From assembly GCA_014799405.1 (NCBI GenBank), contig JAAVIA010000002.1, forward strand, positions 1 to 42,855: a DNA stretch of 42,855 nt. Reading direction: 5' to 3'. The notes under the pieces were generated by a model. It had not been told where the DNA came from and ran no database searches. It saw nothing but the letters and a program-made list of their open reading frames with translations. The DNA is from Lachnospiraceae bacterium. Lineage in GTDB: Bacteria; Bacillota; Clostridia; Lachnospirales; Lachnospiraceae. Position numbers and translations under genes: made by a program. Below are positions 30,031-38,786 of this stretch, piece by piece; the first letter of the stretch is position 1; the number at the start of each line of letters is the position of its first letter.

Positions 30031-32664
30031 TTATTCTATGGATTTCAGAGATTCTGCCATATCAATAGCCTCAAGCTTCCTTCTCATAATAATATCCACT
30101 ATTACCAAAAACATAAGCACTGTTATTACGCCTATTATATAGCTTACAGGAAGTATGGTTATCTTGAAGGAAATAAGGTCAATTTTAATCTGGGACATCA
30201 CAAACGCATGAAGCCATTTTCCAAGTGGCAGCCCCACAATTATTCCAAGTATGGTCAGAACAAGGTTTTCTCTGAAAACATACGAGCCTGTCTCCCCTGA
30301 GTAAAAGCCCAGCACCTTTATTGTTGCAATTTCCCTTACACGCTCCGTTATGTTAATGTTGCTCAAATTAATAAGTACTATGAATGCAAGCGCAGCAGCA
30401 CAGCCTATTACAAGCCATACAACCGAATCAAGCATCTTCATCATATTGGCTATTCTATCCTTTAATGCGGCAACGACATTCACATTCATAACTCCGTCTA
30501 TATCCGTAAGCGTTGCCCCTGCCTCATATGGGTCTGCCGCCTCCGACAGATTTATAAACATTGAATTAGGCTCATATTCCGCACCAAAAAAGTCCCTATA
30601 GGTTTCAGGCGTTACATATGCATAATGCCATACATAATTTTCAAATATGCCGGAAACCTTAAGTTCCGTCTCCCTTCCATCATTATCCGTAAGTGTAAAT
30701 ACATCTCCATTCTTTACGCCTGCCGTTTCAGCAAGTCCCTTAGAAAGCAGCACCTCGCCATACTCCGGATACTCCACCTTTTTTCCATTTCTGTGAAAAT
30801 CAACAAAACCATCAAGGCTGTCCCCATCAGCGGCAGTAAGATATACCGTCTTAGACACATCATCCGACCGGTATTCCATTGAGGTTTTATATATCTCCGT
30901 CGAAGACTTGATTACATCTCCAAGCTGCTTTTCTATTTCATCTCTTGAAGCATCGTCCACCGTCTTGGAAAATGTTGCGTCTATATCAAAAATCTCTATC
31001 TCATCATACTGAAAAGCCGCAATGTTTGAAATGGAATCCTTTAGACCAAGTCCCGTCATAACAAGAGCCGTACACCCTGCTATTCCTATAATCATCATAA
31101 ACATACGCTTTTTAAACCGAAATACATTTCTTGCAGTAACCTTGTGAAGAAATTTCATATGCTTCCAAATGAAATTAATCTTTTCAAGCAGTATTCTTTT
31201 TCCCGCAGCAGGAGCCTTCGGTCTTATAAGCTCAGCCGGCATACATCTAAGCTCATTTTTGCAGGCAAGATATGTTGTGCCCGCAGAGCAAAGGAAAGCC
31301 ACAATAAGAGAAAGTACAAGCATCGTTCCCGAAAAATAATATTTAATTTCCGCAAAGCCGTACAGTAAATCATAGGTAGACCATATGACGTAAGGAAACA
31401 AAAACGTACCTCCGAAAAAGCCTGCAATCCCGCCTATGCCTGCCGCACTTCCCGAATAAATTATATATTTTGCAATTATGGAGGAATTACTGTAGCCAAG
31501 GGCACGAAAGGTTCCTATCTGCCCTCTTTCATCATCAATCATCCTCGTCATTGTTGTTGAGCACACAAGTGCAGCTATAAGAAAGAAAAATACCGGAAAT
31601 ACCTTTGCAATACCCTCAACGATTGCGGAATCATTTTTAAAGCACACATACCCGATATTTGAATTTCTATCAAGCACAAAGGTTTCAGGCGGAGAGAGCT
31701 CCGGCAGCTCGATTTCACCTACAAGCCTGTCTATTTCCTTATCTATATCCTCCTGCGGAAGCGTTAATGTTCCGTCGGCAAGAAAAGCATCTATAATGGA
31801 CTCCGTAAAGCCCTGTGCCATCATCTGCTCATAAAAGGCCTGCCTGTAGGCATCAGTAACCTTAACCTTAATTTCTTCAACAGCCTTGTCATACTCTAAG
31901 TTTATTTCATCAAGCAAATCCTCATATCTTTCATTTGCAGTCTCCTTTAAATGCTCCTCAATATAAAAGGTCCTCTCATCAATAAAACCATCATATTCAT
32001 CTGTATATATATCATAGCTGTCCTGACATTTCAGATACATTTCCGTATAGTATTCTGTGGCAAATGCACCAGGCAGCATGTAAACAAAGCCTCCAAGCCT
32101 TCCGTTTCCAAGGCTCGTGGTTCCCCTTTCATAATTCAGATATACAGGGGAATAAACAGTACCCACAACAGTATATGTATCTCTTGAAAAAGCATCCTTT
32201 ATTTCATCCGAATTGCTCTCATCAATGGAAATTTCCCGGCCTATCATATCCTCGCCGTAGGAATAAGCGTCAAGCACGCATTCGCTTTCATCCTTTGGCA
32301 GACGTCCCGACACAAGATTTAATTTATTTATATTTTTGGAAATGGAATTTGCCTTAATGACAGACTCGTATCCCTCAGAATCCACATAAATAAAATCCTG
32401 ACTGTAGGCTCCCTCGGCAACCATTGCCATTTCGGACATTTTTTCCACCTCGTCATCCGTAAAGCCGTATGTGGAAAGAAGCTTAAAATCATACAGACTG
32501 TGTTCCCTTATGTAATTGTTTCCCGTAGTTACCATGGCAGGCTTTGTCACCTTCAGACCTGAAAAAAATCCTACTCCCAAAGCTATAATCGCCATAATGG
32601 CAAGATACCTTCCAAAGCTTCTTCCTATGGTACGGGTAATGTTTTTACCATATGCATTCTTCAA
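30031..32664 (-). CDS. ABC transporter permease, FtsX/MacB type
   Basis: N-terminal signal/TM, large extracellular region, FtsX-like segments (GTFRALGYSNSSIIAKY, REIATIKVLGFYSGE). Confidence 0.9.
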   Translation of the reverse strand: MKNAYGKNITRTIGRSFGRYLAIMAIIALGVGFFSGLKVTKPAMVTTGNNYIREHSLYDFKLLSTYGFTDDEVEKMSEMAMVAEGAYSQDFIYVDSEGYESVIKANSISKNINKLNLVSGRLPKDESECVLDAYSYGEDMIGREISIDESNSDEIKDAFSRDTYTVVGTVYSPVYLNYERGTTSLGNGRLGGFVYMLPGAFATEYYTEMYLKCQDSYDIYTDEYDGFIDERTFYIEEHLKETANERYEDLLDEINLEYDKAVEEIKVKVTDAYRQAFYEQMMAQGFTESIIDAFLADGTLTLPQEDIDKEIDRLVGEIELPELSPPETFVLDRNSNIGYVCFKNDSAIVEGIAKVFPVFFFLIAALVCSTTMTRMIDDERGQIGTFRALGYSNSSIIAKYIIYSGSAAGIGGIAGFFGGTFLFPYVIWSTYDLLYGFAEIKYYFSGTMLVLSLIVAFLCSAGTTYLACKNELRCMPAELIRPKAPAAGKRILLEKINFIWKHMKFLHKVTARNVFRFKKRMFMMIIGIAGCTALVMTGLGLKDSISNIAAFQYDEIEIFDIDATFSKTVDDASRDEIEKQLGDVIKSSTEIYKTSMEYRSDDVSKTVYLTAADGDSLDGFVDFHRNGKKVEYPEYGEVLLSKGLAETAGVKNGDVFTLTDNDGRETELKVSGIFENYVWHYAYVTPETYRDFFGAEYEPNSMFINLSEAADPYEAGATLTDIDGVMNVNVVAALKDRIANMMKMLDSVVWLVIGCAAALAFIVLINLSNINITERVREIATIKVLGFYSGETGSYVFRENLVLTILGIIVGLPLGKWLHAFVMSQIKIDLISFKITILPVSYIIGVITVLMFLVIVDIIMRRKLEAIDMAESLKSIE

Positions 32665-32683
32665 TTTTTATCCCCTATCAATT

Positions 32684-33385
32684 TTACCATTCAATATTTT
32701 CCACCGGAATAACATTTTCATTTATTTTTACGGAAGAAATGTGTCCGTTTTTAACCTTTATAATTCTGTCAGCCATGGCGGTCAGTGCCTGATTGTGCGT
32801 AATGATAATAACTGTCATTTTATTTTTTCTGCTGCAATCCTGCAAAAGCTTTAATACGGCCTTACCCGTTTCATAGTCAAGAGCACCCGTAGGCTCATCG
32901 CATAAAAGAAGCTTAGGGTTTTTGGCAAGAGCTCTTGCAATTGACACCCTCTGCTGTTCTCCTCCCGAAAGCTGTGCAGGGAAATTGTCACGTCTGTCCT
33001 TAAGACCCACAAGCCTGAGAACATCCTCAGGGTCCATAGGGTCCTTTGAAAGTTGTGTGGCAATCTCTATATTTTCTATTGCCGTAAGATTGGGTATAAG
33101 GTTGTAAAACTGAAATACAAATCCGATATCCTGCCTTCTGTAGGTGGCAAGCTGTTTTTTGCTAAGCTCCGACACCTTCTTATCCTCAAGATATATTTCT
33201 CCGCTTGTCAGTTTATCCATACCGCCTAATATATTTAACAGCGTTGTCTTTCCTGCGCCTGACTGTCCCACGATAACACATATCTCACCCTTTTCAACCT
33301 CAAAGCTTGCATCCTTAAGCGCCTCAACCTTAACGTCTCCGCTATGATAGGTTTTGCATACATCCTTAAATCTTACATAACTCAT
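32684..33385 (-). CDS. ABC transporter ATP-binding protein (LolD/MacB type)
   Basis: Walker [10 protein letters not shown], signature [16 protein letters not shown], Walker [13 protein letters not shown]. Confidence 0.96.
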   Translation of the reverse strand: MSYVRFKDVCKTYHSGDVKVEALKDASFEVEKGEICVIVGQSGAGKTTLLNILGGMDKLTSGEIYLEDKKVSELSKKQLATYRRQDIGFVFQFYNLIPNLTAIENIEIATQLSKDPMDPEDVLRLVGLKDRRDNFPAQLSGGEQQRVSIARALAKNPKLLLCDEPTGALDYETGKAVLKLLQDCSRKNKMTVIIITHNQALTAMADRIIKVKNGHISSVKINENVIPVENIEW

Positions 33386-33408
33386 ATTTTACCGCCTTTA
33401 CATGTGTA

Positions 33409-33632
33409 CATATTTAGTCATGCGCAAAGCTCTACTTTTGCAGACATCCGTTGTACAATATAGGCAAATCACCGCAAGGCACGCTTTCGCTATGTGTCGC
33501 ACGTAACTGTACATAAGGTGCCAAAATACGGCACCTAAGTACAGACGGCTCCCCAATGCCTTGCTTGCGATATTGTCTATATTGTACAACTACATATCAG
33601 AAATAGTGCGTTTTGCTCATGTCTAGTATATA
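33409..33632. repeat. Imperfect intergenic palindrome
   Basis: Arms share TTGTACAATATAGRCAA...CAAGGCA with apex GGTGCC AAAATAC GGCACC (33517-33535). Confidence 0.8.
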
Positions 33633-33633
33633 T

Positions 33634-33695
33634 TAAAAACGGAGTTGCCACGCTAAGAATATTTATAATATAAATATTCTTAGTGCGACAGCCCC
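33634..33695 (-). terminator. Terminator hairpin downstream of ilvE
   Basis: Minus strand GGGGCTGTCGCACTAAGAATATTTATA...TATAAATATTCTTAGCGTGGCAACTCC GTTTTTAAT. Confidence 0.8.
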
Positions 33696-33710
33696 TTTAT
33701 AAATTCACTG

Positions 33711-34733
33711 TTATTTGATTTCCTTAATCCATCCCTCAGGTGCTTCTATTTTGCCCATCTGAATACCTGTAAGAGTATCATAAAGCTTCTTTGTTACAGG
33801 CCCCATATCATCCATGCCGCTTGGGAAGCAGATTTCCTTTCCGTGGTCATCTATCCTTCCTACAGGTGAAATTACCGCCGCTGTTCCGCAAAGACCACAC
33901 TCAGCAAAATCCTTAACCTCATCAAAATATACCTCTCTATGCTCAACGGTCATACCTAAATATTTCTCGGCAACAACCATAAGCGAACGTCTTGTGATTG
34001 AAGGAAGTATGCTGTCGGACTTAGGAGTTACAAGCTTGCCGTCCTTTGTTATGAAAATAAAGTTTGCTCCGCCTGTCTCCTCTACCTTCGTACGTGTAGC
34101 AGCGTCAAGATACATATTCTCAGCATAACCCTTATCATGTGCATCCACGATTGCATGAAGACTCATTGCATAGTTAAGCCCCGCCTTGATATGTCCCGTT
34201 CCGTGAGGCGCCGCTCTATCAAAATCACTGACACGAATAACAATAGGCTTTGCACCACCCTTAAAATAAGGACCTACAGGTGTTGTAAACACACGGAACT
34301 GATACTCGTCTGCCGGCTTTACACCGATAACCGCATTGCTTCCGAACATATATGGCCTTATGTAAAGTGTTGCGCCTGAACCAAATGGTGGAACATAGTC
34401 CGCATTTGCCTTTACGGTATCAACAACAGCCTGTACAAATCTATCCTCAGGAAATACAGGCATCTCAAGCCTCTTACATGTATCTGCCATTCTCTGGGCA
34501 TTAAGATCAGGTCTGAAGCATACAATACGTCCATCCTCAGTGGTATATGCCTTAAGTCCCTCAAAGCAGGTCTGCGCATACTGAAGAACACAGGCACATT
34601 CACTCATTGTAACCATCGGATCATCAATAAGCGCCCCTTCATCCCATGCTCCGTCCTTATAATTTGATACAAATCTCTTATCTGTTTCAATGTATCCAAA
34701 TCCCAAATTTGACCAATCAATATTTTTACTCAT
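33711..34733 (-). CDS. ilvE: Branched-chain amino acid aminotransferase
   Basis: LQYAQTCFEGLKAY, LYIRPYMFGSNAVIGVKPADEYQF, GHIKAGLNYAMSLHA, CGTAAVISPVG. Confidence 0.96.
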   Translation of the reverse strand: MSKNIDWSNLGFGYIETDKRFVSNYKDGAWDEGALIDDPMVTMSECACVLQYAQTCFEGLKAYTTEDGRIVCFRPDLNAQRMADTCKRLEMPVFPEDRFVQAVVDTVKANADYVPPFGSGATLYIRPYMFGSNAVIGVKPADEYQFRVFTTPVGPYFKGGAKPIVIRVSDFDRAAPHGTGHIKAGLNYAMSLHAIVDAHDKGYAENMYLDAATRTKVEETGGANFIFITKDGKLVTPKSDSILPSITRRSLMVVAEKYLGMTVEHREVYFDEVKDFAECGLCGTAAVISPVGRIDDHGKEICFPSGMDDMGPVTKKLYDTLTGIQMGKIEAPEGWIKEIK

Positions 34734-34794
34734 AATAGTATACTTCCTTTCTACCCAATCTAGTTTATCACCCTAAAGTTAATTGCGCAAGATT

Positions 34795-35178
34795 TTACTT
34801 ATTTTTTATTGCAACTGCCTCAATCTCTATAAGCACATCCTTCGGAAGCCTTGCTACCTCAACGCATGAACGTGCAGGGTAATTATCCGTAAAAAATGAT
34901 GCATAAACCTCATTTACCTTTGCAAAATCATTCATATCCTTTATGAATACATTGGTCTTTACAACTGACTGTGCGTCTGACCCTGCCTCCTCAAGAAGCG
35001 CAATAAGATTTGATATTGCCTGACGTGCCTGTGCAGTAATATCACCGCTTTCAAGTTCTCCTGTCTCAGGTATAATCGGTATCATACCCGATGTGTAAAT
35101 CATATTCCCTACAACTACCGCCTGTGAATATGGTCCTATTGCCGCAGGTGCCTTTTTTGTTGAAATAATTTCCTTCAT
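34795..35178 (-). CDS. ridA: RidA family protein (reactive intermediate deaminase)
   Basis: APAAIGPYSQAVVVGNMIYTSGMIPI...ARSCVEVARLPKDVLIEIEAVA. Confidence 0.95.
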   Translation of the reverse strand: MKEIISTKKAPAAIGPYSQAVVVGNMIYTSGMIPIIPETGELESGDITAQARQAISNLIALLEEAGSDAQSVVKTNVFIKDMNDFAKVNEVYASFFTDNYPARSCVEVARLPKDVLIEIEAVAIKNK

Positions 35179-35180
35179 TT

Positions 35181-36023
35181 TTATTTCCTCCTTAATTCAA
35201 TGGTTTTTTCCGTGATTTTTATTTTGCCCTCCTTAAGCAGCTTTCCAACGGCACGCTTAAAGGCATTTTTACTGAGTCCCAGCTCTCTTTTTATAAGCTC
35301 CTTATCCGCTTTATCATTAAAAGGAAGCACTCCCTTGTAGCTTTTTATGACATCGTATACCATTTCACTGTCTGAAATCATCTGCTTATAGGCCACATCC
35401 TTAAGTGCAAGGTCCGCTCTTCCATCTTCTCTTATGTTTACGATTCGTCCCTCTATCTCATCTCCAACATAGACATTATTATAAATCTCATTTTCATGGA
35501 TAAGACCACTATATTTGTCGTCTATGGCAACAAACGCTCCCATTCCCTGCTTGTACTCGTATATGATTCCCTTAAAGCCCTGTCCCTTCTCATAGCCCTC
35601 TATAGGCAGAAGATAATTATACAGCTTCATGGAAACACAAAGCCTGTCGGATTTATCCGCATACATTCTCACAAGGTACTCTTTTCCCACCTTGACCTTG
35701 GTAGTCTGCTCCTTAAAGGGAAGAAAAATGTCCTTCTCAAGACCCCAGTCCATAAATGCGCCTATATTTGTTACTCCATTCACAACAAGCCTTTTTATCT
35801 CACCGATTGTAATGTATGGCTCATTTACGGTTGCAATAAGTCTGTCGGAAGAATCCCTGTATATAAATACATTTAAGGCATCACCCTTTTTTGTATGTTC
35901 AGGTACCTGTCTTTTAGGAAGCAGAACTGCATCCTTTGCATCGCCGCCTTCCTCTGCCAGATACACACCAAACTCCTTTTCTCTCACTACCTTTAAGGTA
36001 TTCCATTTTCCTACTTCTATCAT
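35181..36023 (-). CDS. cvfB: S1 RNA-binding domain protein, CvfB-like
   Basis: GEIKRLVVNGVTNIGAFMDWGLEKDIFLPFKEQTTKVKVGKEYLVRMYADKSDRLCVSMKL S1-like repeats; C-terminal winged helix. Confidence 0.85.
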   Translation of the reverse strand: MIEVGKWNTLKVVREKEFGVYLAEEGGDAKDAVLLPKRQVPEHTKKGDALNVFIYRDSSDRLIATVNEPYITIGEIKRLVVNGVTNIGAFMDWGLEKDIFLPFKEQTTKVKVGKEYLVRMYADKSDRLCVSMKLYNYLLPIEGYEKGQGFKGIIYEYKQGMGAFVAIDDKYSGLIHENEIYNNVYVGDEIEGRIVNIREDGRADLALKDVAYKQMISDSEMVYDVIKSYKGVLPFNDKADKELIKRELGLSKNAFKRAVGKLLKEGKIKITEKTIELRRK

Positions 36024-36127
36024 GTTAAACTCCATTTCCTGTAAAACCATACATATGGCAAATACATTTTCAAGGTAAAAAAGAGCCGATTTTCAGCTCC
36101 TTATTACTTCACATACAACCTGTACAT

Positions 36128-36469
36128 TTATTTTTTTGCAGCTTGCAATACCTTTTGTTTTATATAAGCTGCCTCTGTATCTGATGCTTTTTCAAAACCG
36201 CACTCCATAAGCTTATCTGCTGAATTGCTTAACGAGAAAAATGAAACTCCCTTTTCATTTTTCTGTGCATCATAACCATTATAAACATCTATAATTGCAT
36301 ACTTATCCTTGCTTCTCTTATCCGGATTAGGAACAACCTTTTTTATACACCAGTCCCATACAGGGGTACCGGCCTCTAACTCCGTAACCTCATCGCTTGG
36401 AACCTTTTTCACATATACACTGTCCGTATCACATATAGCCCATGGTACAACGTAAATTATGCTGCTCAT
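36128..36469 (-). CDS. Hypothetical protein
   Basis: 113-aa ORF, soluble, plausible RBS (GGAGGATTGCTATG on minus strand). Confidence 0.55.
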   Translation of the reverse strand: MSSIIYVVPWAICDTDSVYVKKVPSDEVTELEAGTPVWDWCIKKVVPNPDKRSKDKYAIIDVYNGYDAQKNEKGVSFFSLSNSADKLMECGFEKASDTEAAYIKQKVLQAAKK

Positions 36470-36638
36470 AGCAATCCTCCTAACCGTTTATGACATGTGA
36501 AATTCTAAACCATGATTTGCTGTTTGTCAAATATTTTAGTAAAAATGTTTAAAATTCTAATATCATAAAATAGTTATAAAAAATTTTAAAAAAACACTTG
36601 CATTTTTTCTTCTGTTGTTTTATAATATCAACTCGTAA

Positions 36639-36710
36639 TGGGCTATCGCCAAATGGTAAGGCACTGGACTCTGACTCCAGCATTTCAAGGTTCGAATCCT
36701 TGTAGCCCAG
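36639..36710 (+). tRNA. tRNA-Gln(CTG)
   Basis: TGGGCTA...CTGGA CTCTGAC TCCAG...TTCGAAT...TAGCCCA-G cloverleaf, anticodon CTG. Confidence 0.95.
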
Positions 36711-36712
36711 CT

Positions 36713-36742
36713 AAAAACGACCTCGGTGAGGTTGTTTTTTTA
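36713..36742 (+). terminator. Terminator downstream of tRNA-Gln
   Basis: AAAAACGACCTC GGT GAGGTTGTTTTTTTA. Confidence 0.85.
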
Positions 36743-36912
36743 TTTAATCGAGATATTTATGTGAAATTAGGCATTCAGCTTAACATGCCTGATATACAAC
36801 ATAGCCTGTATTTCCTATGAAACATCTTCGTTATTACCATTTTGGGAAACATACTTTATTAATACCATAAATAAACTTCATGGTTACTATACCACACATC
36901 CATGTAATTAAT

Positions 36913-37299
36913 ATTTCCTAAGCCTAACAACTATTGTAGTAATTAATCCCGCTAAAATCATAGCAGGTGTCACTACTAATGCCATAGCGTGTATTCCCAA
37001 CTTAGAAACTGTTTTGTTTTGAGATAGTTACTGTCATAATCTCGTTTTGTTGAACGATGCACCATTTTGGTTGGGACATTCAACGCATACTTCATCGTTT
37101 TGTCCCGAATGTCGATATTCATGGTACTCTCGATTAACCTCACAAAACCATATCCGCGACTAGCATGCACAGGGTTATCGTGAGCTTTTAGACATCGAAT
37201 AAACAAAATATCAGATATACTTAGATGGCATAGGATTGCGAGAAAATACAGAGAAGTGGTCGAATATGCAAAATTCACATCATTGGTCTCTAAATTCAA
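36913..37299 (-). pseudogene. Degraded ORFs: truncated membrane-protein C-terminus and possible transposase remnant
   Basis: Minus strand encodes HAMALVVTPAMILAGLITTIVVRLRKY* without an intact upstream gene, next to a 107-aa ORF (36976-37299) lacking a clear complete domain. Confidence 0.35.
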
Positions 37300-37311
37300 A
37301 ATATAAAATTA

Positions 37312-38233
37312 TCATACATTTACCCTGCGGCGGATAAGCTTGTCATAGGCATACTGTATACCATAACTCACCACTAACGCTGCCGGAAGCGCAACCAGGT
37401 AAGCCTTCCATATTGCCGGTTCGCCCAATTTGCCGAATATAAACCAATAAACAGGTCTATGAAAAAGATATGCGCACATGCTTGCATAGCTTATTTTTTG
37501 CAAGAATGGCAAACAAAACGTTTTTTGCAAGAACCCCCCCCAGATTTAGTGCAAAGACAAGGACACAGATACAGGGGATAAAGTGATATTTTAACGGAGC
37601 ATCACCTATATTCAGGCTTATTATCGCAAAGACGATTGGAGAAAGCACTAGTAAATAGAGGTTTGCCTGTGCAGATATCCTGCCTGACATTAGGATACCG
37701 GCTCCGTAAAAGCACCAATAAAACCAGTATCTTTCGTCCAACCCGGTTATATGTGTAAAGAGGAGCAATACTGTCATAATTGTCAATATCAGTATGATTT
37801 TGACCGGGACTTTGTGGCAAAAATTCACTAAAGGCGTTACAAGGTAGAAAAGCATCAGCATGCACAAATACCAAAGAGTCACCGCAGCAGGAGAGATAAT
37901 TCCCGATAATCCCAAGACAGTAAACAGCCATTCCCGAAAATTTTTAATATAGCCTATATACCACATCAATGCCGCAGCAATAACAAAAAGGGGATAAAAG
38001 GTGAGCAACCTTCGGATATAGAAAATCAGGCAGTCCTTATGGTCTTGAACTTTTTTTGAACCAAGCAAATAGCCTGATATGAAGGTAAAGACAGCAAGTA
38101 CTCCGTATGTGATTTTACGTGTCAACAAGCTCTGAATCCCTTTATCGATATAGGGAATCAGATGCCAGAACCCCACTATATATAGCATGCACATTGCTCT
38201 GGCACAGTCGATAAAGTACTTTCTGCCTTCCAT
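37312..38233 (-). pseudogene. Acyltransferase 3 family membrane protein, frame interrupted at a G8 tract (pseudogene or phase-off allele)
   Basis: N-terminal part (37457-38233) MEGRKYFIDCARAMCMLYIVGFWHL... and C-terminal part (37312-37530) KISYASMCAYLFHRPVYWF... in different frames that meet at C8 (+ strand 37534-37541). Confidence 0.88.
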
Positions 38234-38518
38234 ATATCTCCTTTCCGAGTTTAGTAACAGACCATTGCGCCTGAACCATTATTTTTTGTCTTTCTGTTTG
38301 ACGTTATCAGTGTAGCATAAGAGGTTTTATTCGGTCAACATTTATTTGCAGCAGGATGTGAAATATGGTATTCTAAAATAAGATTTTATAATAATTTCAG
38401 AATGAATGGAGGAACCTATGTTGATTGATGCACCATTTTGGGTGGATTATTCAACCACCACATTTAGTATTAATCTTATCCTCTGAATCTAAACCAACAT
38501 CTCAAACATTACAATCCT

Positions 38519-38578
38519 ATAAAAAAAGGCTTGTCACAGGCAGGTAACTTATCCCTTAAATTCCTACTGCGACAGCCT
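38519..38578 (-). terminator. Terminator hairpin downstream of tRNA-Arg
   Basis: Minus strand AGGCTGTCGCAGTAGG...CCTGCCTGTGACAAGCCTTTTTTTAT. Confidence 0.75.
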
Positions 38579-38586
38579 GTTATTCG

Positions 38587-38660
38587 CGCGGCTGAGAAGA
38601 TTCGAACTCCCGACACCTTGGTCCGTAGCCAAGTGCTCTATCCAGCTGAGCTACAACCGC
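38587..38660 (-). tRNA. tRNA-Arg(ACG)
   Basis: GCGGTTGTAGCTCAGCTGGATAGAGCACTTGGCTACGGACCAAGGTGTCGGGAGTTCGAATCTTCTCAGCCGC-G, anticodon ACG. Confidence 0.95.
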
Positions 38661-38786
38661 ATAATATTTCTTTAATACTACAACAGTGGTTATTTTACAA
38701 TAAGCACAATTCTTTGTCAAGGTGCAATTAAAATAACCACTGTGTCCATCATATAAATATTTATTTAAAAAATAATTTTCAATCTC

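Noticed and set aside
36976-37299. 107-aa ORF as an intact gene
   Set aside because: Composition looks like out-of-frame or decayed sequence; treated as part of a degraded region instead
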